From Glandiceps talaboti (lineage: Eukaryota > Hemichordata > Enteropneusta > Spengelidae): a DNA stretch of 64,000 nucleotides. The first letter of the stretch is position 1. Each line of letters begins with the position of its first letter. Of the stretch, positions 32,639-46,584 are shown one piece after another. The notes below the pieces were generated by a model. That model searched no databases, had not been told where the DNA came from, and was given only the letters and a program-made list of their open reading frames with translations. The position numbers and the translations under genes were made by a program. The stretch covers positions 7,947,953 to 8,011,952 of the forward strand of contig NC_135571.1 in assembly GCF_964340395.1 (NCBI RefSeq), read 5' to 3'.

Positions 32639-33206
32639 CGGGAGAGAGGGGGCAGACAGCGACAGAGAGAGACACATACACACAGTGCACACAGACACAG
32701 AGACAGACGAGACAGACACAGACACACAGACACACAGACAGAACACCATAAATGTAGTGACTTTTGATCATTGCTGTGTTTTTCACTTTTAAGTCATTTT
32801 ATTAGCTTGCTTTCAAGGATATCACAGTATCATATAGTCAACATATCACTGTAACAAGGACAAATAGTTGGTCTAATCTGACGCTAACCCTTACACCATA
32901 GTGACTCTATCGGAGTGATATGTTTTAATCGAGATGGCACTGACAAGTATTGGAGATACTACATTGTACATTTTAATGAACAGTGATAAATGAATCGATG
33001 CAGTTTTTGAATAAGTCTTGGAATTCGACTTTTGGCGGGAATAAAAGCTGGCGATTGTTATCTTATGCATTGAGGTGAAAATGTCAAAAAGACGCGGTAA
33101 TTGAAACTGTGTTTATTGAATAGTATTTTGTGTAACTGTCAAGTTATCAGACGTCGTATTGTAATCTTTGTATTGGATAACGTGGCCAACATTTAATTAA
33201 GCGTAG

Positions 33207-33290
33207 TATATATATAGTAGCAACACTGCGCTGGAGTACTATCAACACAAACATCAAAACTGTAATGGTACTTCAATAGAGTGTCGAAAG
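33207..33290 (+). promoter_or_regulatory. possible TATA promoter with leader exon
   Basis: TATATATA at 33207-33216 is followed 74 bp later by a donor AAAG|GTAGGT at 33290/33291. This could be a non-coding first exon of the plus-strand gene ending at 42838; the evidence is weak. Confidence 0.2.
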
Positions 33291-34086
33291 GTAGGTAGGT
33301 TTTGAAAAACGCATTTTTGAGTTGTTATTGCTTTTAAATTTCGCCTTGTATATCATTAGTTGAGTTACTAAAGTCATTCTATAGTTGACCGTTCGAACTG
33401 TTATTCGGGACGCTTTTCTAAATTACAGCAAAAATGATGTAGGCTTGGTGTTTCACTCATGGGACATTACACAGAGATAGACACATTTCAACTCTAGACT
33501 AACAATGACAGAGACAACAAACACGGCAGGGTTGAACAATGATAAGCATTACTATTCTTTTACAGTGCAGTAAAAACAGGCTTCTAATGAAAACATTAGG
33601 AATGGACTTCAAGATTTTAATGGCTTCAATTGTTTATTTTCTAACTCGGTGATAATCAACATATCAACTTGACTACTTCTACATCCCCTAATGCACGGCA
33701 CCTATATAATTGTTTCTTTTGCATTAGTTGTCTGAAGGTGTGTATTAAATGTCATGTTGCATGCGATTGAGTGAAACACCAAGCCTATATCATTTTAGCT
33801 GTAAGTCGCGCACAGGATAGCGAGCCACGTTCCACCAATTTAGAATTGACACCAATTATGAATTATTTGAGCATTCTAAACTTACACGATATCTTCTGCC
33901 AGGCTCTAACAGCCTGACAAAAATTATCACGAAACGAAAAACCTGTCTCTGTGAAAAAGTGTGCTAGTTATAGCGAACAGTTTTTCGTACAACACGCAGT
34001 TTATTATAATACAAACTTGAAAATGTTTATAGCAATTTTTGTCTGAATAATTTACATTATACAAGTTATTGAAGAAGTTATATTAC

Positions 34087-34171
34087 CTTCAAACTCTTCA
34101 TCCTGGGTTTTCAAAATGTCCCAGAAATTCCTCCAAAGCGTAGTTAAGTTGTGGTTCCATTTTTCAAAGAT
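34087..34171 (-). CDS. probable internal coding exon, unknown gene
   Basis: Minus strand: acceptor TTTTTTGTCAG, then 85 nt open in one frame (beginning IFEKWNHNLTTLWRNFW, ending in an acidic DEEFE), then donor GAAG|GTAATA. The regular spacing of Trp, Phe and Leu suggests an amphipathic helix. The protein family is not recognised. The partner exons are unknown; the exon at 49425-49479 lies on the same strand but does not join it in frame directly. Confidence 0.42.
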
Positions 34172-35630
34172 CTGACAAAAAATTTAGATTAATTTAAAAA
34201 ACGTGGTGTCGAACATGTTCCTCCTGAAAACCTAGGTGTTAGGGCCATTTCTCATAGAGCGGCAATCTGTTCAGAAGAAACGTAACCTTTGACCCTATCG
34301 TTACCATGGTTCTTGTGTTCAGGTCATAGGTCAAATATATAAAGGTCGAGTTAGTTGAATAGTCAAATGTACTATATTGAATCCTTCTGGTAATGAATGA
34401 AAATTTCGCCAATACTTCACAAAATTGTCGTCAATTTGTAATTACTGTGTCTGGGTACATACATAAACATCGTCATGACACCCAGCTAGGTGAGCTATTG
34501 CAATAAAAGATATCCATTTCTCTAACTAGGTGTTTGGCGACATGTATAAAACAGCGTCATGTCTGAACCCAAACACAGTAATTACAAATTCATGACAAAA
34601 TGTTGAAATGATTCTAAAATGTCAACAGTCGTCCTGATTTCGTTTTAATATATCTTTGAATACTATTCTATAGTTGATGAAATAGAGTTAGAACTAGAAA
34701 TTTGTCACGTAGCTTTGCTGTATAGTATGTCATCTATATTTACACGGTCGATGAAGTCAAGACGGTGGATGGTAACGCCAATTTCTATCACTCACTCGGC
34801 GCGATGGACACCTTTTGCATTCTGATTATTATATCGCATGTTATAGGCTATATATTGAGGCACGAATTAGCAATAAATAAAATAACATTCCAGGAGCTTT
34901 TTTTGGTTCTGGAACACGTACTTTACGGAATTTTGTAAACTGACTTTACCAGCATGTTGGACTCGGTTGCATTGAGACTCTGGCATTTTAATATTTATCT
35001 CATCATGATTACGATAACCATGACTAAGTATACAGAAAAAAAGTCGACACAATACAGGGTTTTACAGAATGAATATGTCCAAATTCTGAACAATTGCGGT
35101 TACTAGAGTTCTGGTAAATTGGGCGATTAGTCGAATTGAGATTGCTCATTCCATAGAAACTCTATTGTGTTTTAATAGTGTGAATAACAATAGCTATTGT
35201 TCACAGTTTGGTAGTAGCATTCATGTTTAGATCAGTAATGTCCATATCTCCAGACACGTGATAAATTTTACCTACGTTATTACAAATTATTCCCCTCCCG
35301 CTATTCAATAAAATTGGTACTTTTATTGAAAAGCTAATCCACTTGGGAAAGTTACATAAATGTCATGACGGTATTGCCTTGAAACATAAATCATGCCAAT
35401 GACTAGTCTGCAATTTACTCATTTCATCAACCGGAGTAAAGGCATTCCAAGGGAAGGGAAGGGAGTGTCAAGTTTGAATATTACACCCGATAAGCTCGCA
35501 AGCAAAGCGTATTTTCCCGCTGACATAACGAAATCTTGAGGGAGACTCGGTCTGCCTGTATGTCCTTCCCCTCGGCTTTTATCTTGCTCCCTCTTTCCAT
35601 CTCTCCCTTCTCTATATCGTAGGTTATCCC
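34172..35630. other. non-coding stretch, no feature seen
   Basis: AT-rich sequence without splice-bounded frames, RNA genes or tandem arrays. Confidence 0.45.
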
Positions 35631-35633
35631 ACC

Positions 35634-36322
35634 CCTATCTTATGATCACACACATACCTATCTTATGATCATATCCATACATATCTTATGATCGTATCCA
35701 TACATATCTTATGATCATATCCATACCTATCTTATGATCGTATCCATACATATCTTATGATCATATCCATACATATCTTATGATCATATCCATACCTATC
35801 TTATGATCATATCCACACCTATCTTATGATCATATCCATACATATCTTATGATCATATCCATACATATCTTCTGATCATATCCATACATATCTTATGATC
35901 ATACCCATGCCTATCTTATGATCATACCCATACCTATCTTAGGATCATATCCATACCAATCTTATGATCATATCCATACATATCTTAGGATCATATCCAT
36001 ACCAATCTTATGATCATATCCATACCTATCTTAGGATCATATCCATACCTATCTTATGATCATATCCATACATATCTTATGATCATATCCATACCTATCT
36101 TATGATCATATCCATACCTATCTTATGATCATATCCATACCTATCTTATGATCATATCCATACATATCTTATGATCATATCCATACCTATCTTATGATCA
36201 TATCCATACTTATCTTATGATCATATCCATACCTATCTTATGATCATATCCATACATATCTTATGATCATATCCATGCCTATCTTATGATCATATCCATA
36301 CCTATCGTATGATCATATCCCC
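35634..36322 (+). repeat. 23-bp minisatellite, about 30 copies
   Basis: Regular array with unit CTTATGATCATATCCATA plus CCTAT. Variation is mostly single bases (ACCT/ACAT, TATGATC/TAGGATC). Each unit carries TGATCA and the palindrome TATGATCATA. It begins after CCCACCC and ends sharply at CCCCGTCGACCG. Confidence 0.98.
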
Positions 36323-36570
36323 GTCGACCGACTACAAATTGTCTGGTATATTGAACAATCAGCATTATGCTGTATCATGTGCGTTCTTTAAGTTGATGAG
36401 GTAATTCGAAATAGCTAAAGCAATGTATGAGGTACACCACAGTGACTATACATAATGTTACCTTACCCACACACTCCAAATGCACGTCGTTATACACTGA
36501 CTTCTACTACGCATCCAAGCGTTTGCATATTTCACAAGAACACTCAAAATTTCTTTTTATCTCTTGTTAG

Positions 36571-36694
36571 ATGGAGAACAACAAAATGGATGTCTGATTC
36601 TTCGGTAGAACGTCAGGTGTAAGTCACAGAAGATGCAAATTCGGTTGACAAGATGGAAAGGAGATAAACTTTGACATCCAATGTACCATTCAAG
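36571..36694 (+). other. possible non-coding exon of the plus-strand gene
   Basis: A strong acceptor (TTTCTTTTTATCTCTTGTTAG) and donor (CAAG|GTAAAT) bound 124 nt with stops in all three frames. It fits a 5' untranslated exon of the gene coding from 41192. Confidence 0.3.
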
Positions 36695-38575
36695 GTAAAT
36701 GTGATAATATACTAGTATTGCTGTATATGACAGTGTATACGTTTGTTTATTACAGTTGATTCATTGTTATTATACTTTTTTATGATAGTATGGCATAAAA
36801 ACGTCACGATGACGTAGTGTCTGTGAAGTTAGTACATGGATGGCCCGATAAAATACGATCTCTTGTTTTCAGACACTGACCCTAGAACCGCGCTAGACGG
36901 GAGGGGTATGAGGTGGGGGGGGGCATCTTGTATCTCTAACTCTCCATCCTTACCAATGCGCCTTCGACCATCGCATGCCCCTACGTGTTATCAACATATT
37001 GACGTGTAGTCTATGCTGCTGTCATGCTAGTATTTCTATACGTTTAGACTTATGGTGAAATCGTCTACTCTCTCATCCGCGAGTTACATTTTATTGCGAT
37101 AAATTATGTAAATCAGGTGGGGGTATCTTGTTTTTAAAATTATTGATGGGGGTGTATATAGCTTGATATTTCAAGGGACAGGCGTTTCGAGGCATTTTGT
37201 CCGATCCACCGACTCCCTCCCGAGGCAGAAGAAACTGACCAATCTGTAAAGCCGCAGCGCAGATAGACTTAGTTGTTCTCTGTAAACACAAGGATGAAAC
37301 CGTTCAATCGGTAGAGATTACAACACAAAACATTTTAATAAGATGATAAAAGAGGTGTTAGAAGGATAAGATAGTGTCAAATACAATCAGTTCTGGATTA
37401 TATATATTAACTTCTGAAACAGATATAGTTTGTGTTGGTACATGTAGTGTTACATGTTAAGTAATGTAAACATAACTGTCATGCACGGATTAGGTATCTA
37501 GATCTACCCTTCAAATTACAAAACATGTTATACAATATACTGTAGAAAATATGATGCTGATAATCTGACGTATAGAATCTTAATTGGCAATTTTCCAACT
37601 TCTACAATGGACGAAAGTTTTGATTTATTTTTACGCTATGTATACCTTAGTGTATCTTATGTCGTATTGATAGTGGTATCACTAGTTGAAATACATCGGA
37701 AACCACACCCTCTTTTACGGCCGCCGCCTTGTTATATCACAGTGTCGCGGAAGAAATAACAGCTCTGGTTTCGAGAATGGTTGAAATGGTGATGTGTTCA
37801 CGTACATATCGTTGTATACTCCTTTACGGCAATGACGTCATGTGTCACCGCTCCGAACTGTTCACTTTACGGCAACGCACCTCGTGTATGCTCCCTGCAT
37901 GCATCAGTGTTCGTTATGTAAACTCAAATGTGCTCTAACCGTTATACTTTCCCACTACTCGAAAGTTACACGCTCATTTCATTTTGTGTTTTTAGAAGAG
38001 TAAATTATGTGTACCGTGGCATTGTACTATACTAAAGTAGATCAGGGTATTTGTTCAACTTCCTGTACGAATTATAAACATTCTGTTTACATTGGTTTTC
38101 TTTCATAAGTCCACACAATATTCTGAATTCAGAATTTCCCCAGGGGTATTCCATTATAGCTGTTATGATAATCGATTTTTCCCAGAGAATATTTTTTTAA
38201 AAACATTTTATTCGCGATTCTAAAAAGTCTTGATTGCATCATATATTGGAAAACTTTGATAGTCACGAGTGTTTGTCATCGATTATGCATCTCGTGATCA
38301 CTTACAACCAATCGGTGTTAATTTTGTGTTGGTGTTTTCATTTCCGTTTGAAAGTTCTTTATATTTCATAGTATTAGAAAATTATGAACACGATTTGCCT
38401 TTAAGCGATGCAAGGCAAAGGAAAGTCTACAGCTGCTACGATGTCTTTTATTTTAGGTAAAACCACCTGTTGGAATGTCGTGTCTGTCATATTGACAACA
38501 GTGTATCAGAATTTAGAAGGACTTCGTCGATTACTTTATGAACTATACGTCAACAAGCGACTACAGCAAAAAGAA
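36695..38575. other. non-coding stretch; weak exon-like frame at 37091-37281
   Basis: On the minus strand an acceptor (GTGTTTACAG) at 37282 precedes a 63-codon frame (RTTKSICAAALQIG onward) ending at a stop at 37091. Composition is not convincingly coding. A G-tract lies at 36913-36925. Nothing else was recognised. Confidence 0.3.
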
Positions 38576-38579
38576 AACT

Positions 38580-38656
38580 CAACAAACAAACAAACAAACA
38601 AACAAACAAACAAACAAACAAACAAACAAACAAACAAACAAACAAACAAACAAACT
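38580..38656 (+). repeat. (AAAC)n microsatellite
   Basis: About 18 uninterrupted ACAA units. The Thr-Asn-Lys-Gln frame across it is an artefact. Confidence 0.97.
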
Positions 38657-41091
38657 GTAGCTGTAGGTTTATTGACTTGTTAATCACATACGAATATATA
38701 TGTATTGAAAATCCGACAACTCAATTTTAATAAAGCGGTTCCTTGACGGAATGGGATTAAAATTTAGGTAAGAAAGTTTATCCTGGAACGAAAGAATGAT
38801 CTTGTCTAAATATTAAGGCTCACTGATTATTTAGCACTGGTATGAAATCCTTGGATTCAAACATGGGCCTTTAAGAAAGTAGAAAGGTACGGATTGATTA
38901 ATACTAAATCCACTGAATTTACGTTCAATAATTGTAGGGATTGGTAGTTAGCTTACTATGCTAGTTAAGGCAGTTACAATGAAGACGTCAAATCGCAGAA
39001 TATATTCTGTACATTATGAATTCCCAATCAACGCAGAGGGAAAACGCTTCCAGAACTAAAACTACAATACGACGCAAATGATTTTTATAGCATATTACTC
39101 ATAGTCAAATATTCGCCAAAGGTAACCTGTTAAAACGCAGTGAGTTATAATGTGTATCTAGAAATTCATAGATCAGTATTCGTTAATACCTCAAGAAAAC
39201 CCGTTATAATAAAATCCCAATCGGAATTCATGTATCCAAGTATTCGTAGCCCAAAGATTCGTCTAAATGGAGGGGCGTTACTGTTTCTCACCCCCCCCCC
39301 CCCCTTTAAAAAACTTGATCACTATGATTCGTGAGTCATTATCGAAAATTCTTCAAGGAAAATTAGCATTTTATCCAACAAATGATGATTAAACTGAAAG
39401 AGGAAGTTAGTTCTATGGCAGTCATTTATTATTTAGTCTTCCACCCTTCCCCGGAAATTTCGCTTTCTTGGACCGTGAAAAAACGCTTACCACACGGCTC
39501 CTTTACTTCTGTTGATATTAGCGATACACAGATTTCCAGAATCTTTGTTCAAAGAGTTTGAAGCTATACCGTTCTTTTTGAAAACGCCGAAAGGAAAAAA
39601 ATGGATTTTAAGAAAACCGTTGGAACTCAATGTTTACAATTCCCAACTCGATTTTCCATTTCAATGACTGTTGATACAATACTTAGACATGGGTATCTAT
39701 GGCAACGGCATGGGCGTAACCTAAAGTGGTACTAGTTGAGTTTATAAGCTTTTAAATTTTTACTCTCAGACTTAATAAAATACTTGTACATAGATTAAAG
39801 TATTCTAAATATTCATTGAGTGCTTTCAGAAACATTAAAAATCGTCAAATCTTATGGCAGTGTTGGCATAGGGGTTTCCCCGACAAAGGTATACGGAATT
39901 ACGTCATTGACTCGTGTATGTGTTATGTTGTGTTGTGTTATGTTATGTTATGACATGGTATGTTATGTTACCAAGATTGAGTTCTGTAAATGGCAACCTC
40001 TATCAAGTATGCGTCAGAAATATGAAAAACAAACACGCGAATGTTTTTCTTGTTTACATGCTTTTACAGCGATCCTATCCTAGATTATATGTGTGTAGTG
40101 TGCAGCTGATTTGATCTATTACCAAAAACTCTCGCGAGTTGTGGGTAATTGTCCAAATCAACTACGTGTATAAGCAAACAATATAGGCTACAATACACTT
40201 CCTTGGGCGACATGTACACGCTTTGAATACCGTGTACCTCTAGATAAATAAGTGTACGATGTCTCGACATTTCACGACTGGTGTTACAGATTTCAAGTAA
40301 CTATTTTCATTTCCAACCACCATGTATCTGATTTTTGAACACTTCATTGTAGACTCCATTTATAAAAAACCCATCTCAATATCTATAAAAACAAAAACAA
40401 CAAACAAAAACAAAAACAACAAAAACACAGCAACAACAAACACACAATGCAAGATCTGCGGTTAGTCAGCATTCACTTGTGTAATTACTAAATTACTATT
40501 GTTCGGGTATTCAATGCATTAAAAATAGTCTTATGAATAGAATATATGCAAAGGTCTCGGATCTTGCACAATATAAAGTACTTTACCGCCAAATCTTGTT
40601 TGAACAAAAATTATCGAGTGTCTGTAAATTTTTGAAGAATCTGTACCTTCTTTTTGACAATTATCACAGAAACGATGTTTATTTCCGACATGGGCCACAA
40701 AACTTTTGGTTAATATAATTATATATAAAAATAAAAACGTCAAAATTTATTTTCCATACTTGCCAAATATACTAATATATAAGGAATGTCAAAGTGAGGA
40801 CACGAAATGTACCGTACTACCGAGCGACTCGGGATAGTTTAGTGTCTAATTTGTGGAGGATTATATCGAGTTAATATAGAAAGGTGACTGCTCTCACCGA
40901 GAATTGGGAGCATTCCGATGAAGCTGCGAATACTAAGCGTAACTTTGACGGTTCAGATATTCAGTAAAGGGTAAATGAGCTTGGCCCCGACTCCACGCTT
41001 ACCGATAAGTTATCAACATTTGAATGGCTTCCAGTAAACAGTTCTCCTTATGGACGCTACGTTGAATTCTTTATCGATCTGAAATTACAGA
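38657..41091. other. upstream region of the 548-residue gene
   Basis: Holds a C tract (39292-39304), a TGTTA-rich tract (39920-39972) and an A/C-rich tract (40390-40445). A donor-like A|GTATGT at 41091/41092 suggests that a leader exon ends here and a 92-bp intron follows. No coding frame is convincing. Confidence 0.4.
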
Positions 41092-41183
41092 GTATGTTAT
41101 TTTCATTTTGATTGTATTTTTGTTCCTTTGGTACCTATGGCAACGTAACTACAAGAGCAGGTGTTGCTTCTTTTCTATTGCAG

Positions 41184-42838
41184 TACAGGAAATGCGTCAG
41201 AGTGTTGGGTATCCGCCGAGTGGCGGCCACTTGAGTTATCGGTCGACTAGTGGCAACGCAGCACAACGAGGAGGCAGTGCTGGGCTTCATAAATCAATGC
41301 AAACTAGAGTAGAGAGCGTCCCGCCATCTCAGCTACGAGCTAGAAGTGTTGAACCAACTGCCGATAAACCAGAAATACTACAACGACCAAGAACTTCACG
41401 ACGACCAAGGACAACCTCAAGACCAAGTTCTGCCACCGTTAGCAGACCATCGACGGCTCCGAGGACTGAACCAGGACAGAAAAATTGGAATAAAAATAAC
41501 TGTCGACCCGGGACAGCACAGAGGCCTGACACGCCGTACAGGTATAGGCCTGGAACGTCATATCGCCCGGCAACACCGTCGCAAAGACCACGAACACCGG
41601 CTAACATCAACGTAGCTAGTGTCTGCGACTGGAGTGACTCGTCATGTATTGTTGACTGCAACAGTGCGAGCGACATGCGAGGTGTCGCCGATAGCAATCC
41701 GGACGACGACGAAAACCAGTTTAAAAGAGGCGACGGTTTGTACTTCGACGCTCGCACTTTGACAGGACGAATGTTTGTACGAGAGAAAACTACACTTACC
41801 AAGGGCGAACAAGCAATCATCGGCGGCATTGTACGAAACAAGAGTGATATACGTTTACCGTTTGTGCCACGAACATCAAAAAGCTTGGATTCTACTCTTC
41901 CGAATTCGAAAAATGAGCAAGTTGATCCTCAAAGTCGTAACGCTTGGTTACTCCGTCATAATAATTACTTCTTAGAAGCCTTAGAAGGTGCTCACAAATT
42001 AAACCCATGTCTACTATCGGAAGGAAGTTCAAGTAACGAACAAGGTGGTGAAAAACAGAAATCGAAAGAATGGCGAGAACAGGGAATTTTACAAAACTCA
42101 AAGAGTTTGTGCAAGGGTTTAAGTATATCCCCACGGATGAATGCTTACGGTCGTCAACGCAACGGAATGATAAGCGACCGGGCGGGTAATATTGTATTCG
42201 ACCCGACAAGAGACGGTAGTGCGGACTTTACTGAATCAGAAGAGTTCGCGCAAAAGACAGGGTTTTTCGTCACAGCACAAAAATTTCGATTTTTCAAATT
42301 TCCCGAGTTACATTTGGGAGCTTTGGATAGGGACAGGAATAGAGAAAAACATGATCTGCGCAAGCGCAAGATACCTCCAATCGTGATACCAAATAGACAA
42401 GGTAGGGTTACAATTAAACATGTGGTGGAAGAAACAACGAAGGAAGAGGGTAAGAAAACGAAAGTCAAAAAGGCATATGTGGATGTCTTCTTACCGACAG
42501 CGGGCAGTGTTTACTACCCCGAGGAGGAATTACTGGAGTTGAGCCGGAGGGCGGCCCAGGCCGAACAAGCCAATCTGGCAAGGGATTACAACGACTCGAA
42601 CAACAGTAATACTACAGGGATTATGATACGTGTTGAACCGTGCAACGTCACAAATAATAGAGCCACAAATGATAACGCTCACTGCCATGACAGCGATGAT
42701 GATAATGACGATAATGATGATGATGATGACGACGACGACGATGATGACGATGATGATGGGATGGATGAAGAAAATGAAAGACGTTACATCAATGAGGAAA
42801 CTGACTCGTCATCACCTGACGGGGATGATCCAACATGA
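41184..42838 (+). CDS. unrecognised 548-residue protein, RPxT repeats and poly-Asp tail
   Basis: The frame is open from upstream, but a pyrimidine-rich acceptor (TTCTTTTCTATTGCAG) ends at 41183 and the first ATG after it is 41192, which I take as the start. Residues 65-135 are a basic, Pro/Arg-rich region with about nine RPx(S/T) motifs (RPSTAP, RPGTAQ, RPATPS). Residues 150-490 look more ordered, with DGLYFDARTLTGRMFVREKT and KFRFFKFPELHLGALDRD. Residues 500-522 are almost all Asp, coded by a GAT/GAC run that may vary in length. The protein ends DGDDPT at TGA 42838. There is no signal peptide, membrane span or known domain. RPxT-type regions occur in cytoskeletal and ciliary proteins, but that is only a hint. 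It probably occupies one coding exon, with leader exons upstream. Confidence 0.85.
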
Positions 42839-44388
42839 TGTCACTATTACGTCACCATTACGTCATCAGCTTGCTAGCACAAACACTTAGCCCCTTACAA
42901 CGTCATCACTTTCGGTAGGACACTAACACTTAGTCCACTGAAAACGTACTCTAGTATTTCGCACTGCTTGTACATGACTTTTTGACCCAAATCAACGTTA
43001 GCAAAACGTTTTGATTTCTTAATATATCATTGTATATTATGTACAGTTAAAACTTGAATCAAACAAAATCAAAATGGAGTGAGTTCAACTTTTGTATACC
43101 TATGCAATTTCATCAAAATTCAGTGTTTTCTCATTCATGTAGATTTTTTACAAAATAGTGTATTCTATAGAAACGCAATTTTTTTATATCAAGCTATTTC
43201 CTCTTATCACGTGACAAAATTTGCTTATGCAGACATCATTCAATTTGATACTGCATCTTTCATCTGTCACATATCAAATTTGGAAAACGTGGGAGAAAAT
43301 TGAAAAGAAAGTTCAATGACCGAACGACTGTGAAAATTAAAGTTCAGTAGTCGTCCAATTGACATGCGCAGAGAAAATTCATTTGTTCGTTGACAACGAT
43401 TCGTCGTATTGCGATCACTATGCTTAGGCTCTTACTCATCCAAATCCTCGACCACTATATTGAATTTACCTCATTTGCATGTCGTCTGACGTCATTTGGA
43501 GGGGGGGGGGACTCTTTTATAAATCATGTAAATCTCAGACACAATTTTGTTTGAGTGCGTCCCTAGTTATTGACTATGTTTTCGTAGCGTGGGACCCCAA
43601 GGCTAGGCGTGCGTGCATGAGTAAATTGGACGACGGCTGCCTTTAGTTTTGGTCTGTAGTCAAAGTAATAATGGTCATCGACTCTTTACTGTAGGAATTT
43701 GCGTTCTAAGTGGCCACACTCAAACATCAAACATCACAATTTGTTCGCCTATGTCTGGTTGCAGTCGAAAGAGGCGGAATTCTATGCAAATACCTCTGTT
43801 CACCTTGTGTAAATATAGCGTCCTCAAGAAAGTTTGTCCTGACCAAATCTACCAATTACATATATATATATGTTGTGCTGATAACACGCCTTCCAAGATC
43901 GAAGGTCTGTCTTCTCATTGTAAGTTACGTCCCTTATATGGCTACATGTACACCGGTCACGTGCATTGAGTCTGACTGTACAAAAACACTTCCGTTCTTT
44001 CCAATGTACTACACAAATTGTGGAGAAATCAAAATGTAAAATGCTCGTTAGTTAATTTTGTCCTGGCTACGTTTTTTCAAATGTCTAAAATGTTGAAGAT
44101 CAGCTGTGAGAAGGGAGAAGACCGCGTTATCGGCACAACATATAATGTTGACCTTAATCGATTTTTTTTCTAATCTAAATCTCAACTTGTAGATTACTAG
44201 TCGACGAGATATAGACAATATATTACCTGTCATGGAGACGTGTGTACTTTATAAATGCATGTCATCAACTGTCTGATTTGCAAAATGGTGTATACACAGC
44301 AGAGATTCGTAGAATAGTTATGATTCAAGCAGAATATGATGTAATCGTGTTTTGCATATATACTGCCATGGCAACCACTGTCAAACAG

Positions 44389-44390
<2 letters not shown>
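42839..44390. other. 3' untranslated and intergenic sequence
   Basis: No canonical AATAAA lies close to the stop codon. A G tract is at 43500-43510. Short frames at 43649-44039 have no support. Confidence 0.4.
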
Positions 44391-44621
<231 letters not shown>

Positions 44622-46487
44622 TACTTGACGTTTTGGCTGCACTTTTATAATTGTAATTTGACAATCATATAGTTACGAACTTCAGTGTGACCAGTCGATT
44701 ATTCCTTCTATGTCCTAATACGAATTACCATGTCAAGATTCTTTCGAGTCATGTATTTTTAACGTCTGCGTTTCTGTCAAGCATTTTGACAGCTGTTGCC
44801 ATGGCAATAACATAAATATTGCAGAATCACGGAAGTAGGCAATCTCACTAGAAGCCTTCCGTTAAATCTTCTTAGAACGTGAATAATTAATCAAACATTC
44901 AACTGAATTACCGTTCACGGTAAATTTACAAAAAATGTCGGGTCTACGGTGAAGTAAAGTATTCAAATTTTGAACTGAACATTTTCAAAAATATCAAAGG
45001 AATGACCACCGAAATGGTCGAATGTCAGTCTTTGAAGTAACTGTGTTTTGACGGTCACGTTTGGTGTTGGACGCCAACGGTTTGCCGCCAATATGATTTT
45101 AGGACAAATAATGCATGTCAGCTGGTTCTGAATTTCCGTTGTCGTTGTACATTTGTGGAGCAGGTGCACCTTGCGGCAGGATCAGTAATAGTGTACAGAC
45201 TTTAATTAAATAAGTAATCTACATGACTTTAACTCTTGCACTCCAGGCCACTTTCCCGCCAAAATTCATTCACATTTCACCTTCATGGTAATTTTTAGAC
45301 ATGTCAATGTTTATTTTAGACTACAATCATAGATACAACCACGGTCGATGTACTGAATTCAAATATTTCACTTAACATCATAAATTTACAAGTATATGGT
45401 AAAATTTGAAACTTATTTGCATATTATATTGTTGTGCTGTCAGTAGGTATGGTATACTTCATTGACAGGGTACACTTGATCTTTCACTCAAATTTCATTC
45501 AAAATGATGAATTTTAACCCCAAAATGACAAAATTTGAAAATCTATATATCTAACACACACTGTTGTAGTCAAGGTGTATACAAGATTATTGCGTATACA
45601 TGACCTTTGAACAAAAATCTGGTCCAAACAGGTAAATTTGACAATAAAGAGTCGATCTTTGAATCTTTGCATGTCACACTCATTTGTGGTCACGTGGTTT
45701 GTTTGCATATTACCGCGTCTGCTTACAGTTTGAAACCAAAATCAGGTTTTGAATAATAGTTTCCCCCCAAAATAAAAATAATTTAAGTCACTGAATTGTA
45801 ATAGCATTGTAGTCAATGGTTTATTTCTGTTGACAGTTTACTGAATATACTTGACCTTTGAACTTTGTTTTCTCATAGTCTATTGTAATTTATTATATAT
45901 GAACTGTCGACACTTTGCCGATGTTTAGCAACACGAGTTGTCAAAATTGTAACAAACTAGGGGTCAAGGTGAATGACCCTTCATCGTTAATGGATATGCA
46001 TGACCCGGATGTAGCCTCACCTTGTCAGTGGTAATATTTATACACGACAAAATAAAGATAAGTTCAACACAATAAATAGTATCGTCTGTGTGTGTACTAT
46101 GAGGGCGCTATACAACATTGTTTGGTTGTCGAGTGGTAGCCATGGCCTAGTGTGAATGTTTGAGGAGTTATTGATGACTTACATGTGTGCACCGTGAGTC
46201 TGTTAAACATACATCAATCAGTGCACAATTGTGTTATTGTATGTTATCACAGGTAGTCTGTGTGAAAGGATTAAAAGAGTTATACTGGATATGTTGTGTT
46301 ATGGTAACGTTTACACTTACGTGCTCCGGTTCCGTGATTTAGCATTATTTTCAGCATCTGGCAAACTTTATTTATTTTCCAATGATGAGAAGACGACAAA
46401 GAATTCGATTTGTTCAGGGAAACTGTTAAAAATGCATCTTGTGGCCGAATTAGACGACATTCTGAAATTATAAGTAAAATAAAAAAG

Positions 46488-46488
46488 A

Positions 46489-46543
<55 letters not shown>

Positions 46544-46584
46544 GGAGGAGGAGGAGGAGGAGGAGGAGGAGGAGGAGGAGGAGG
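46488..46584 (+). repeat. (GAT)n(GAG)n compound trinucleotide repeat
   Basis: About 17 GAT then 14 GAG units. An 85-residue Asp/Glu frame and a 132-residue minus Ser frame follow from it. A similar (GAT)n(GAG)n block occurs at 60397-60468. The DNA from 44619 to 46487 shows no feature apart from an E2F-like word near 45252. Confidence 0.95.

Noticed and set aside
41329-41841. 170-codon minus frame opposite the 548-residue gene
   Set aside because: Shadow of the plus-strand coding sequence; the plus frame has the acceptor, start and composition expected of a gene.
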